Part shown: in pieces, positions 31,367-39,605 of the stretch
How positions within the stretch are numbered: position 1 is the stretch's first letter
Layout of the letters: each line of letters starts with the position of its first letter
NCBI GenBank assembly: GCA_965546615.1
Contig: CBEUVQ010000022.1
Span: forward strand, 1 to 39,605
Reading direction: 5' to 3'
DNA: 39,605 bases
Origin: CBEUVQ01 sp965546615
Lineage (GTDB): Bacteria > Bacillota > Desulfotomaculia > Desulfotomaculales > Desulfohalotomaculaceae
Notes under the pieces: model-generated
Seen by the model: the letters and a program-made list of their open reading frames with translations, nothing else
Told to the model about the DNA's origin: nothing
Database searches by the model: none
Made by a program: the position numbers and the translations under genes

Positions 31367-32655
31367 TATTTATCAAGGTTGTAAAAAGCCTTTCTTCCCT
31401 TAAATTGAGCGAAACGATCAAGTTCTTCTTCGATGCGTAAAAGCTGGTTATACTTAGCCACCCGGTCGGTGCGGGAAGGTGCGCCGGTTTTGATTTGTCC
31501 GGCGTTAACAGCCACCACTAAGTCGGCAATGGTAGCATCTTCGGTTTCCCCGGAGCGGTGCGACACAACGGCTGTATAGCCTGCGCATTTAGCCATTTCA
31601 ATAGCATCCAGCGTTTCTGTCAGCGTGCCGATTTGGTTTACTTTAATCAAAATTGAGTTTGCTACTTTTGTAGCAATCCCCTGGGATAATCTTTCAGTAT
31701 TGGTAACAAATAGGTCGTCGCCCACTAATTGAACTTGGCCACCTAAGCGTTCGGTAAGTTTTTTCCAGCCGTCCCAATCATCTTCGGCCAGGCCGTCTTC
31801 AATAGAAATGATCGGGAAATTGTCGACAAGCTGAGCATAAAAATCAATCATTTCGTCTGCAGTTTTGGTTACCCCTTCGCCTTCCAAAACATATTTGCCG
31901 TCTTTGTACAGCTCGGTGGCAGCCACGTCCAGCGCAAGAGCAACATCTTCGCCGGGCTTGTAACCGGCAGATTTAATTGCTTCCACAATTACTTCCAACG
32001 CTTCCCGGTTAGAGCCTAAATTGGGAGCAAAACCGCCCTCATCGCCTACCGCAGTGTTCAAGCCTTTGTGATTTAACACTTTCTTTAAGTTGTGAAAAAT
32101 TTCTGCACCCATGCGCAGTGCATCGCTAAATTTTTCTGCGCCTACCGGCATAATCATAAACTCTTGAATATCAACGTTGTTATCTGCATGCTTGCCGCCG
32201 TTTAAAATGTTCATCATCGGTACCGGCAGCACTTTACCGTTTGTGCCGCCAAGATACTGGTACAGCGGCAGGCCCAGCGATTCCGCCGCTGCTTTCGCAA
32301 CCGCCAGCGACACTCCTAATATAGCGTTGGCACCAAGTTTGCTTTTATTTGGTGTGCCGTCTAATTCAATCATGATTTGGTCAATACCCAACTGATCGGT
32401 GGCATCCATATCGATAATTTCCGGTGCAATAATGCTGTTAACGTTTTCAACAGCTTGTGTAACACCTTTACCTAAATAGCAGTTGGCATCTCCGTCGCGC
32501 AGTTCCACCGCTTCATAAGCGCCGGTTGATGCGCCGGAAGGAACGGCGGCCCGTCCGATAGTACCGTCTTCTAACACCACGTCAACTTCTACAGTAGGGT
32601 TACCCCTGGAATCAAGGATTTGTCTGGCATGTACATCAACAATGTAGGTAGACAT
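31366..32655 (-). CDS. eno: Enolase
   Basis: Enolase converts 2-phosphoglycerate to phosphoenolpyruvate. The 429-residue protein starts TYIVDVHARQILDSRGNPTVE and shows all active-site landmarks: VPSGASTGAYEAVELRD, the catalytic glutamate in VGDEGGFAPNLGSN, and SHRSGETEDATIADL. It is full-length and normal. It is last in the gap-pgk-tpiA-gpmI-eno order, 64 nt after gpmI. Confidence 0.98.
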   Translation of the reverse strand: MSTYIVDVHARQILDSRGNPTVEVDVVLEDGTIGRAAVPSGASTGAYEAVELRDGDANCYLGKGVTQAVENVNSIIAPEIIDMDATDQLGIDQIMIELDGTPNKSKLGANAILGVSLAVAKAAAESLGLPLYQYLGGTNGKVLPVPMMNILNGGKHADNNVDIQEFMIMPVGAEKFSDALRMGAEIFHNLKKVLNHKGLNTAVGDEGGFAPNLGSNREALEVIVEAIKSAGYKPGEDVALALDVAATELYKDGKYVLEGEGVTKTADEMIDFYAQLVDNFPIISIEDGLAEDDWDGWKKLTERLGGQVQLVGDDLFVTNTERLSQGIATKVANSILIKVNQIGTLTETLDAIEMAKCAGYTAVVSHRSGETEDATIADLVVAVNAGQIKTGAPSRTDRVAKYNQLLRIEEELDRFAQFKGRKAFYNLDK

Positions 32656-32719
32656 TTTTTATATCCTCCTTAAATATTTAGGTAGCATATGCTTTATTAT
32701 TATACCCTCTTAATTCTGA

Positions 32720-34270
32720 TTATTCTTCAACGATCAGCGACCTTCCGGTCATTTCCGCAGGCAGGGGAATGTTTAAAAGCTTCAAAACAGTTGGCGCAAT
32801 ATCTTCCAATCTTCCTGCTCTCAATTCAGCGTCGCGCAGCTTACCGTGGCCAATAAGCACAAACGGCACTGGGTCGGAAGTATGGGCGGTAAACGGCTTA
32901 CCGTCAGCATCTTTCATGCATTCCGCATTACCGTGATCGGCAGTCAATAAAACCACGCCGCCTTTTTTCAAAACTGCATCCACTGCCCTTCCGACACAGG
33001 CGTCTACCGTCTCGATTGCTTTAATCGCTGCATCCATAACACCGGTATGCCCTACCATGTCGGTGTTGGCATAATTCATAACAATCACTTGAAATTCATC
33101 TTTGTCCAGCTGCTCCAGCAGAGCATCAGTTACCTCGCACGCGCTCATTTCCGGCTTTTGGTCATATGTAGCTACTTTTGGCGAAGGAACCAAGAGCCGC
33201 TCCTCACCCGGGTTGGACTTCTCTACCCCGCCGTTGAAAAAGAAAGTTACATGGGCATATTTTTCCGTTTCCGCAATGCGCAGCTGTTTAATGCCATGCT
33301 TACTCAGCACTTCGCCAAGTGTGTTTTCCAATTTCTGCGGTTTAAAAGCGACCGACGCTTCGATAGTAACGTCATACTGAGTCATGCAGGTAAAATGCAC
33401 TTGGGGATGGTTGTCAGGCCGCTTAAAACCGTCGAACTCCGCATCAACAAAAGCCCGGGTAATTTGGCGGGCCCGGTCAGGTCGGAAATTACAAAAAATA
33501 ACGGCATCCCCGTCAGCCACCGTCGCAATCGGCCTGCCGTCAGCATTGACAACCACTGTTGGCTTCACAAACTCGTCAGTCTCATTTCGCTGATAGGATT
33601 CTTCTACCGCTTCTTCGGCGGATTCTGTTTTTAAACCTTCACCAAGCACCATCGCCCGATAGGCCTTCTCCGTACGATCCCAACGTTTATCGCGATCCAT
33701 GGCATAATAACGGCCCATTACGGTAGCAATTTTGCCTAAACCTAATTCCAAGCATTTTTTCTCTAACGCATCAATATAGCCAACCGCACTTGCCGGCGGA
33801 ACATCCCGCCCGTCTAAAAAGGCATGAATATATACCTGATTTAGTTTTTCCTTTTTGGCCAATTCCAGCATTGCGCAAATATGATCCAAATGGCTGTGCA
33901 CTCCACCGTCGGATAACAACCCCATCAAGTGCAGCGAGCCGTTGTTCTTTTTAGCATAATCAACCGCAGCCAGCAGTTCTTTGTTGTAAAAAAAACTGCC
34001 GTCTCTAATTGACCGGGTAATCCGGGTCAGTTCTTGATATACAATTCTGCCGGCCCCGATGTTTAAGTGACCGACTTCAGAATTGCCCATTTGTCCTGCA
34101 GGCAGCCCTACATCTTCTCCTGAGGCTTGTAAAACGGTATGCGGATACTGCTGCAAGTATTGATCGATATTTGGCGTGTTGGCTAATGCAATAGCATTTC
34201 CTTCGGTTTGCGAGGAAATTCCCCAGCCGTCCAGGATAATCAGCGCTATCGGCTTAACCTGTGCAGTCAA
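32720..34270 (-). CDS. gpmI: 2,3-bisphosphoglycerate-independent phosphoglycerate mutase
   Basis: This enzyme interconverts 3- and 2-phosphoglycerate through a phosphoserine intermediate with two Mn2+ ions. The 516-residue protein has D14 in LIILDGWG and the nucleophile S64 in QMGNSEVGHLNIG. The HAFLDGRDVPP and LLTADHGNAE metal ligands are also present. The start is a TTG at 34270 with GAGGGGG about 8 nt upstream. It follows tpiA by 16 nt. Its manganese need links loosely to the Mn riboswitch unit elsewhere in the window. Confidence 0.97.
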   Translation of the reverse strand: MTAQVKPIALIILDGWGISSQTEGNAIALANTPNIDQYLQQYPHTVLQASGEDVGLPAGQMGNSEVGHLNIGAGRIVYQELTRITRSIRDGSFFYNKELLAAVDYAKKNNGSLHLMGLLSDGGVHSHLDHICAMLELAKKEKLNQVYIHAFLDGRDVPPASAVGYIDALEKKCLELGLGKIATVMGRYYAMDRDKRWDRTEKAYRAMVLGEGLKTESAEEAVEESYQRNETDEFVKPTVVVNADGRPIATVADGDAVIFCNFRPDRARQITRAFVDAEFDGFKRPDNHPQVHFTCMTQYDVTIEASVAFKPQKLENTLGEVLSKHGIKQLRIAETEKYAHVTFFFNGGVEKSNPGEERLLVPSPKVATYDQKPEMSACEVTDALLEQLDKDEFQVIVMNYANTDMVGHTGVMDAAIKAIETVDACVGRAVDAVLKKGGVVLLTADHGNAECMKDADGKPFTAHTSDPVPFVLIGHGKLRDAELRAGRLEDIAPTVLKLLNIPLPAEMTGRSLIVEE

Positions 34271-34286
34271 ATGTTTTTCCCCCTCT

Positions 34287-35042
34287 TTAGGCTTTGTCAG
34301 CCTCTTTTACAATACCGGCAAAGCTGTCCGGCTCCAAACTCGCCCCACCGACAAGAGCGCCGTCGATATCCGGCTGAGCCATTAAAGCGGCGGTGTTGGC
34401 GGGTTTAACACTTCCACCGTACTGAATGCGTACTTTGTCCGCTGCTTCACCGAAACTCTCTTTAATTACACTGCGAATATAAGCAATAACACTTTGAGCG
34501 TCTTCAGCAGAAGCTGTTTTACCGGTGCCAATCGCCCAAACCGGTTCATAAGCGATAACCAAACCGGCCGCGGTATCAGCATCAAGGTCCTGCAGCGCAG
34601 CTTGGGTCTGAGTGCGCACCACCTGCTCGGTGATCCCTCTTTCCCGTTCTTCCAAACTTTCCCCGACACAAATAATCGGTGTCAGGCCGTGTTTTAACGC
34701 CGCCGCCACTTTCTTTCTCACTGTTTCATCTGTTTCACCGAAATACTGACGCCGCTCAGAGTGACCGATAATTACATATTTGCAGCCAACATCTTTTAAC
34801 ATCGGCGCGGAAACTTCTCCGGTATAAGCGCCCTGATCCTCCCAATAAAGGTCCTGCGCCGCTACCGCAATATTTGTTCCCTTTGCTGCTTCAGCCACTG
34901 CATACAAAGCGGTAAAAGTCGGTGCCAAAACAACTTCCGCTTGGGCATCCCCAACCAGTTTAGCAAGCTGATTTGTAAATTCCACTGCTTGCGGCACTGT
35001 TTTATGCATCTTCCAGTTGCCGGCAATAATCGGTTTGCGCAT
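34287..35042 (-). CDS. tpiA: Triosephosphate isomerase
   Basis: This enzyme interconverts dihydroxyacetone phosphate and glyceraldehyde 3-phosphate. The 251-residue TIM barrel carries the active-site lysine K11 in GNWKMHKT and the catalytic H94 in VIIGHSERRQYF. The glutamate loop AYEPVWAIGTGKTA and YGGSVKPANT are also present. The start has AGGAGG. A strong terminator-like hairpin lies just upstream, between it and pgk. Confidence 0.98.
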   Translation of the reverse strand: MRKPIIAGNWKMHKTVPQAVEFTNQLAKLVGDAQAEVVLAPTFTALYAVAEAAKGTNIAVAAQDLYWEDQGAYTGEVSAPMLKDVGCKYVIIGHSERRQYFGETDETVRKKVAAALKHGLTPIICVGESLEERERGITEQVVRTQTQAALQDLDADTAAGLVIAYEPVWAIGTGKTASAEDAQSVIAYIRSVIKESFGEAADKVRIQYGGSVKPANTAALMAQPDIDGALVGGASLEPDSFAGIVKEADKA

Positions 35043-35066
35043 AGCAATCCTCCTTACTAAATTACT

Positions 35067-35111
35067 ACAAAAAGCTTCAGCTTTACAACAATTTGCTGTA
35101 AAGCTGAAGCT
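35067..35111 (-). terminator. Terminator-like attenuator between pgk and tpiA
   Basis: A perfect 15-bp stem (AGCTTCAGCTTTACA, 35073-35087, with TGTAAAGCTGAAGCT, 35097-35111) with a 9-nt loop is followed by five U residues. It lies 10 nt after pgk and about 25 nt before the tpiA start. There is no room for a new promoter after it, so partial read-through is expected. Confidence 0.8.
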
Positions 35112-35120
35112 GCATGTATG

Positions 35121-36299
35121 CTATTTGTCCAACAGCGCTGTTACCCCAGGCAGTTCTTTTCCTTCTAAAAATTCCAGCGAAGCTCCGCCGCCGGTGGAAA
35201 TGTGGCTCATTTTATCGGCAGCACCGGTTTTCTTCACGGCAGCCGCTGAATCGCCGCCGCCAACAATGCTGACCGCATCTGACGACGCAAGAGCTTTCGC
35301 CACTGCTTCCGTTCCTTTGGCAAAGGCATCTACCTCAAACACACCCATCGGACCGTTCCAAACAACGGTACCGGCATTTTTCAAAACTTCCGCAAACTTT
35401 TCAGCAGTTTTCGGTCCGATATCAAGAATCATTTGGTCACCGGGCACCGCATCCACATCTACCGCTTGACCGGCCGACGCTTCCAAAGACGGCGCAACCA
35501 CTGCATCGATGGGCAGCAGCAGATCCACACCGGTACTTTTTGCTTTTTCCAAAAGTTCTTTGGCTAAGTTTACCTTATCTTCTTCCAGCAGCGATCTGCC
35601 AACATTATAACCTTGAGCCTTTAAAAAGGTGTTGGCCATCCCGCCGCCGATAATTAAGGTATTTACTTTGGCCAGCAAGTTTTCAATCACACCGATTTTA
35701 TCGGACACTTTGGCACCGCCGATAATCGCCACAAAGGGACGTTTGGGATTTTCCAGCGCCCCGCCCAACATTTCCAATTCTTTTTCCATCAATAAGCCGG
35801 CCACTGCCGGTAAATATTGGGCCACGCCGGCGGTGGAGGCATGGGCACGGTGGGCTGTGCCAAAAGCATCATTGACATAAACATCGGCAAGCTCAGCCAA
35901 TTGCTTGGCAAATTCCGGGTTGTTCTTGGTTTCTTCGGCATAAAAGCGCACGTTTTCCAACAGCAGCACGTCACCGGGCTGCATTTTGGCAGCAGCTGCT
36001 TTCGGCTCTTCTCCAATGCAGTCATTAACTTTTACCACATCTTTGCCCAACAGTTCAGACAGCCTTGCCGCTGCCGGGTTAAGGCGAAATTCTTCCTTAA
36101 CCTCACCCTTGGGCCGCCCCAAGTGAGAAGCCAAAATCACTTTGCCACCCTGATCCGTCAAGTATTTAATTGTAGGCAGTGCAGCTTTAATTCTGGTGTC
36201 GTCGGTGATAACCCCGTCTTTTAAGGGAACGTTAAAATCAACTCTCACCAACACTCTTTTCCCTTGAATTTCAATGTCGCGAACAGTTTTTTTGTTCAT
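35121..36299 (-). CDS. pgk: Phosphoglycerate kinase
   Basis: This enzyme transfers phosphate from 1,3-bisphosphoglycerate to ADP. The 392-residue protein has RVLVRVDFNVPLKDG, LASHLGRPKGE, DAFGTAHRAHAST and the C-terminal GGGDSAAAVKK and HISTGGGASLEFLEG nucleotide motifs. It is full-length. The ATG has AGGTGA close upstream. It lies 116 nt after gap, with a hairpin in between. Confidence 0.98.
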   Translation of the reverse strand: MNKKTVRDIEIQGKRVLVRVDFNVPLKDGVITDDTRIKAALPTIKYLTDQGGKVILASHLGRPKGEVKEEFRLNPAAARLSELLGKDVVKVNDCIGEEPKAAAAKMQPGDVLLLENVRFYAEETKNNPEFAKQLAELADVYVNDAFGTAHRAHASTAGVAQYLPAVAGLLMEKELEMLGGALENPKRPFVAIIGGAKVSDKIGVIENLLAKVNTLIIGGGMANTFLKAQGYNVGRSLLEEDKVNLAKELLEKAKSTGVDLLLPIDAVVAPSLEASAGQAVDVDAVPGDQMILDIGPKTAEKFAEVLKNAGTVVWNGPMGVFEVDAFAKGTEAVAKALASSDAVSIVGGGDSAAAVKKTGAADKMSHISTGGGASLEFLEGKELPGVTALLDK

Positions 36300-36324
36300 G
36301 AAATCACCTACCGGATTATCTTAA

Positions 36325-36348
36325 AGGGCTTGATATAAATCAAGCCCT
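36325..36348 (-). other. Hairpin between gap and pgk
   Basis: A perfect 10-bp stem (AGGGCTTGAT with ATCAAGCCCT) has a 4-nt loop and only a short U stretch. It could stabilise the gap part of the mRNA or weakly attenuate downstream genes. Confidence 0.55.
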
Positions 36349-36415
36349 GTTGTAACACATAATATATAGTACCATAATGCGGCACAATTGTCTTAAAAAA
36401 CTAAGTTAAAATTTA

Positions 36416-37486
36416 TTAAAAACCTTTGGCTGCAATAAACCTTACCAAATCAAGAACCCTGTTGGAATAACCCCACTCATTGTCGTACCAAGCGATAACC
36501 TTTGCTAAATTACCTTCAATCACCATGGTAGACAGAGCGTCAATAATTGAAGAATGCGGATTGCCGTTGTAGTCGCTGGAAACCAACGGCAGCTCGCTGT
36601 ACAGCATAATCCCTTTCAGTTCATTTTCGGCAGCGGCCTTTAATGCGGCATTCAATTCTTCCGCTGTTGTTGATTTCTGCAGTTCACATGTTAAATCAAC
36701 AACAGAAACATTCGGGGTAGGCACACGCATTGCAAAGCCGTTTAACTTGCCTTTCAGCTCCGGAAGCACCAAAGCTACCGCTTTAGCAGCACCGGTTGTG
36801 GTCGGAATAATAGATAATGCCGCCGCCCGCGCCCGGCGCAGGTCTTTATGAGGCAGGTCAAGGGTATTCTGGTCGTTTGTATAAGAGTGCACTGTAGTCA
36901 TTAAGCCTTTAACGATGCCAAATTTTTCATTAACGACTTTAGCTACCGGTGCCAAACAGTTGGTGGTGCAGGAAGCATTGGAAATAATGTGATGCTTTTG
37001 CGGATCGTAAATATTTTCATTGACACCCATTACAATGGTGGCATCAGGCTCTTTGCCCGGTGCGGAAATAACAACTTTCTTTGCTCCGGCATTTAAGTGC
37101 TTAGCCGCATCATTGCGCTGAGTAAACCTTCCGGTAGATTCAATAACGATATCTACCCCCATATCACCCCAAGGTAATTTTTCCGGGTCAGCCTCAGCAA
37201 ACACTTTCACTTCTTTGCCGGCAACAATTAAAGAGTCTTCTGTAGCATCCACGTCAACATCTAAAGTGCCGTGTACTGAATCATACTTCAACAAATGAGC
37301 TAATGTTTTTGAATATGTTAAATCGTTTACTGCTGCAAAATCCAAACCAATTTTTTGATTCGGGGCTTTAATTCGGCGCGATTTGTGATTTACACCCACT
37401 ACTTCAAAATCCCCGGTCTCTACAGCAGCACGAAGCACCAAACGCCCAATCCTGCCAAAACCATTAATACCAACTTTTACCGTCAT
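36416..37486 (-). CDS. gap: Glyceraldehyde-3-phosphate dehydrogenase with an N-terminal insertion
   Basis: This enzyme oxidises glyceraldehyde 3-phosphate with NAD and phosphate. The glycine motif INGFGRIGR is at residues 7-15, and the catalytic Cys173 is in SNASCTTNC. The usual HSYTNDQ, RRARAAALSIIPTTTGAAK and WYDNEWGYSNR are present. The length is 356 instead of about 335. About 21 extra residues (31-51, GVNHKSRRIKAP...) sit in the NAD-binding strand. Both VNH (33) and the normal VND (54) occur, so the insertion looks like a partial duplication of that strand. Catalytic parts are intact, so it is probably active. Confidence 0.95.
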   Translation of the reverse strand: MTVKVGINGFGRIGRLVLRAAVETGDFEVVGVNHKSRRIKAPNQKIGLDFAAVNDLTYSKTLAHLLKYDSVHGTLDVDVDATEDSLIVAGKEVKVFAEADPEKLPWGDMGVDIVIESTGRFTQRNDAAKHLNAGAKKVVISAPGKEPDATIVMGVNENIYDPQKHHIISNASCTTNCLAPVAKVVNEKFGIVKGLMTTVHSYTNDQNTLDLPHKDLRRARAAALSIIPTTTGAAKAVALVLPELKGKLNGFAMRVPTPNVSVVDLTCELQKSTTAEELNAALKAAAENELKGIMLYSELPLVSSDYNGNPHSSIIDALSTMVIEGNLAKVIAWYDNEWGYSNRVLDLVRFIAAKGF

Positions 37487-37636
37487 CGGTAATATACAGC
37501 TCCTTTCAATTAAACACCCTTTGTGACATACTATTTAATTTATTAATACTATATACCACCTCATAATCCTTTTTTATGATAAACTTTTCTGCCGAGGAAT
37601 TTTTTAATAGGCTCTCAAACAACCCGATAATCAAGC

Positions 37637-37674
37637 AAAAAGGTTACCTTATATTGTTTCCGCATAACCTTTTT
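37637..37674 (-). terminator. Rho-independent terminator of rpoN
   Basis: AAAAAGGTTA (37665-37674) pairs with TAACCTTTTT (37637-37646), overlapping the rpoN stop. It gives a 10-bp stem with its own U-tract. It separates rpoN from the gap operon. No convincing promoter was found between it and gap. Confidence 0.7.
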
Positions 37675-39079
37675 AGTATCTCTTTCTTTGCGCCGCAGCC
37701 GGTATTGCCATTTCATCACGATATTTGGCAACGGTACGCCGGGAAATTTTAATTCCCTTTTGCTTCATCAAATTAGCAATTTTTTGATCACTTAACGGTT
37801 TTTTGGGGTCTTCTGTATTTATAATTTCTTTTAATAAATTTTTTATACTTTCTGCAGAAACTTGCTCGCCGTCCCGATATTTAAGCCCGGTGGAAAAAAA
37901 GTATTTCATTTCAAAAACACCCAACGGTGTTTGCATGTATTTATTTGAGGTAGCGCGGCTGACTGTAGATTCATGCAGTTCTACCCGCTCGGCAACATCC
38001 TTTAAATTAAGCGGTTTTAAATATTTTACGCCGTGTTCTAAAAAATCCCGCTGCAGTTCAACCAGTGCTTTAGCCACTTTATACAGCGTTAAGCGCCTTT
38101 GCTCAATACTGCGCAGCAGCCACAGCGCAGAGTTTAGTTTCTGCTCAACATACTTGCGGGTATCTTTATCCAGATTGTTCCCCTGCATAATTACAGATCG
38201 ATAGGCATTGTTTACTCTGATGCGGGGAGCGGAAATATCATTTACCAAAATAATGTATTCACCTTCTACCTTTTCCACCACTACATCAGGAACAATGTAA
38301 CGTGTATCACTGCCATGAGTAAAATTGCGCCCCGGCTTGGGATCAAGGCTGCGCAGTTCATCCACCGCCTTCTGCACCTCAGATACCGGTTGCCCCAACA
38401 AAGACGCAATTTTTTCTAAGCGCCCCTTGGCTAAGTCAGGCAGATAGTCGGCAATAATCGGCTTCAGCAAAGGGTTTTGTAAACCGAGATGTTCAACCTG
38501 CAGCAGCAAACATTCTTCAAGATTGCGGGCACCCACCCCCGCCGGTTCCATAGCCTGCAGCACTTTTAATGCATCTTCAACCTTTTGAAGGGGAGCTTTT
38601 AATTCCCTTGCCGTTTCCTCCACACCAATTTTCAAGTATCCCCAGTGATCAAGATTGCCAATTAAATATTTAACAATTGTTTCCAGCTCCGCCGAACAGT
38701 TCGCTAAAGCAAGCTGAAACGTTAAATGTTCCACTAAAGTCGGTGCTTTGGAAGTAAATGATTCAAAACTTGATTCTTTTTGATTGTATTCTGTTTGCCC
38801 TTTTGCAAAACCCAAATCGCTGCTGTCTTGAAAATATTCTTGCCAATCAACATCAAATTTATCAGAAGTATTGGCATCGCTTGCATCTGTGTTACCGGCC
38901 GCTTCATCGTAATTTTCAAAATCATTGGTTTCTAAAAGGGGATTTTCCTCCAGCTGCTGTTCAACAAATTCATTTAACTCCAGCGAAGACATTTGCAGCA
39001 CAGCGATTGCTTGACGCAGCTCCGGGGTCATAATTAATTTTTGGGTTTGCTGTAAAGTTAATCCATAGTCTAAACGCAA
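37673..39079 (-). CDS. rpoN: RNA polymerase sigma-54 factor
   Basis: Sigma-54 directs activator-dependent transcription from -24/-12 promoters. The 468-residue protein has the Gln-rich activator-interacting region (LTLQQTQKLIMTPELRQAIAVLQ, split as LTLQQTQKLIMTPE and LRQAIAVLQ). An acidic linker follows (NDFENYDEAAGNTDASDAN). The core-binding domain, a helix-turn-helix near ESTVSRATSNKY and the C-terminal RpoN box (SRRTVAKYRDEM) complete it. The TTG start has GGGGAG 9 nt upstream. No bacterial enhancer-binding protein is in the window. Confidence 0.95.
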   Translation of the reverse strand: MRLDYGLTLQQTQKLIMTPELRQAIAVLQMSSLELNEFVEQQLEENPLLETNDFENYDEAAGNTDASDANTSDKFDVDWQEYFQDSSDLGFAKGQTEYNQKESSFESFTSKAPTLVEHLTFQLALANCSAELETIVKYLIGNLDHWGYLKIGVEETARELKAPLQKVEDALKVLQAMEPAGVGARNLEECLLLQVEHLGLQNPLLKPIIADYLPDLAKGRLEKIASLLGQPVSEVQKAVDELRSLDPKPGRNFTHGSDTRYIVPDVVVEKVEGEYIILVNDISAPRIRVNNAYRSVIMQGNNLDKDTRKYVEQKLNSALWLLRSIEQRRLTLYKVAKALVELQRDFLEHGVKYLKPLNLKDVAERVELHESTVSRATSNKYMQTPLGVFEMKYFFSTGLKYRDGEQVSAESIKNLLKEIINTEDPKKPLSDQKIANLMKQKGIKISRRTVAKYRDEMAIPAAAQRKRY

Positions 39080-39158
39080 AGTTGCTCACTCCCCTTTAGA
39101 AAGGCCTTTACTACAACAGTAAAAAGACACTTATGTAAAATTGTATACACTGCACCCG

Positions 39159-39605
39159 CTAAAAAAAACGCCTTGTCTGCCTTTTCTGCACTCTCATCAG
39201 CATATCCGCACTCAAAACAATTGTCAGCAGTACCGCACCGACTGCGGCAAAGCCAAATTGGTTTTCTGCAAAAAAGTACGGATGCAGGTTTAACAAATAA
39301 TCCACTGCATCATTAAGCATCATCCAAGCTGCGGCAGCCAATGCTCCTTTTAAAAGCACCGTCATACGGCGCAAAAACCACACAGCTTGTGCCGCCATTC
39401 CTAAATGCGACAGCAGAAGCATTATCTCTGTAAAGCGCACTTCTCCACCATGTGCCCAGTAATGGGTAATTAACGCCACCGCCCAAATACCGTATTTAAT
39501 GCAAGCTGTCACCGCCACCGCCTGCAGTGTGCTAAACCGCCAACCCAAAAGGGCACATAAAAGCGCCAAAGCAAAAAGCGTGGTTGACAGCGGGCTGTCC
39601 GGCAC
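39159..39605 (-). CDS. DUF1405 family membrane protein, C-terminal part
   Basis: The 148 visible residues resemble the YpjA/DUF1405 family, which has the PDSPLSTTLFALALLCALLGW-type stretch near its N-terminal third (PDSPLSTTLF visible). About five hydrophobic segments follow, ending with a basic tail VQKRQTRRF. The gene runs off the right edge at 39605, so its true start is outside. The in-frame M at the edge is probably internal. Function is unknown. Confidence 0.7.
   Translation of the reverse strand: MPDSPLSTTLFALALLCALLGWRFSTLQAVAVTACIKYGIWAVALITHYWAHGGEVRFTEIMLLLSHLGMAAQAVWFLRRMTVLLKGALAAAAWMMLNDAVDYLLNLHPYFFAENQFGFAAVGAVLLTIVLSADMLMRVQKRQTRRFF

Noticed and set aside
37487..37672. Sigma-54 (-24/-12) promoter before gap
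   Set aside because: No GG-N10-GC arrangement was seen despite the adjacent rpoN gene.

Overview
This window looks like a core chromosomal segment of a spore-forming clostridial Firmicute, probably near the Peptococcaceae. The evidence is spoIIR, AGGAGG-type ribosome binding sites with many TTG/GTG starts, tmRNA next to smpB, a yybP-ykoY leader, and the rpoN - gap - pgk - tpiA - gpmI - eno - secG - smpB order. It is mostly housekeeping and metal-handling genes, with one AT-rich accessory patch at about 25.08-26.70 kb.

Layout. 1-4.3 kb (-): a branched-chain amino acid ABC transporter (livG, livM, livH, livK). 4.4-6.6 kb (-): a YlbF-family protein, a YkgJ-type Cys-cluster protein, spoIIR and a small membrane protein. 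6.8-9.8 kb (+): a small RHH-like protein, a THUMP RNA methyltransferase, a flavin reductase, a CsoR/FrmR-type sensor and a beta-carbonic anhydrase. 9.9-12.0 kb (-): a TerC-family exporter behind a yybP-ykoY manganese riboswitch, an EamA transporter, and a tiny self-contained unit encoding a 26-residue membrane peptide. 12.1-22.2 kb (-): a nickel block in two transcription units. The upstream unit is larB-nikMN-nikQ-nikO, an ECF-type transporter plus a nickel-pincer cofactor gene. The downstream unit is fmdE, a peptide/nickel-type ABC transporter (binding protein, two permeases, fused double ATPase), DUF3842 and cooT. It starts from its own promoter and a roughly 190-nt leader ending in a terminator. 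22.5-25.0 kb (-): a GntR/FCD regulator, KDPG aldolase and KDG kinase, with a perfect 32-bp palindromic operator.

25.08-26.70 kb (+) is the accessory patch. It holds a DUF3800 (RNase H-like) gene preceded by tandem RNA-like stem-loops that share a TCACAAGAA core, followed by an IS256-type transposase remnant. It lies beyond the 3' end of ssrA. The paired RNA and DUF3800 gene is the best candidate for a poorly described system here.

26.7-39.6 kb (-): ssrA, smpB, an HD hydrolase, a PaaI-type thioesterase, a K+-dependent-type membrane pyrophosphatase, secG, then eno, gpmI, tpiA, pgk and gap, then rpoN and the end of a DUF1405 gene. The glycolytic operon has strong hairpins after gap and after pgk, lacks the usual cggR, and its GAPDH carries a roughly 21-residue in-frame insertion.

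No tRNA, rRNA or CRISPR array was found. All function calls come from reading motifs by eye. No database search was run.
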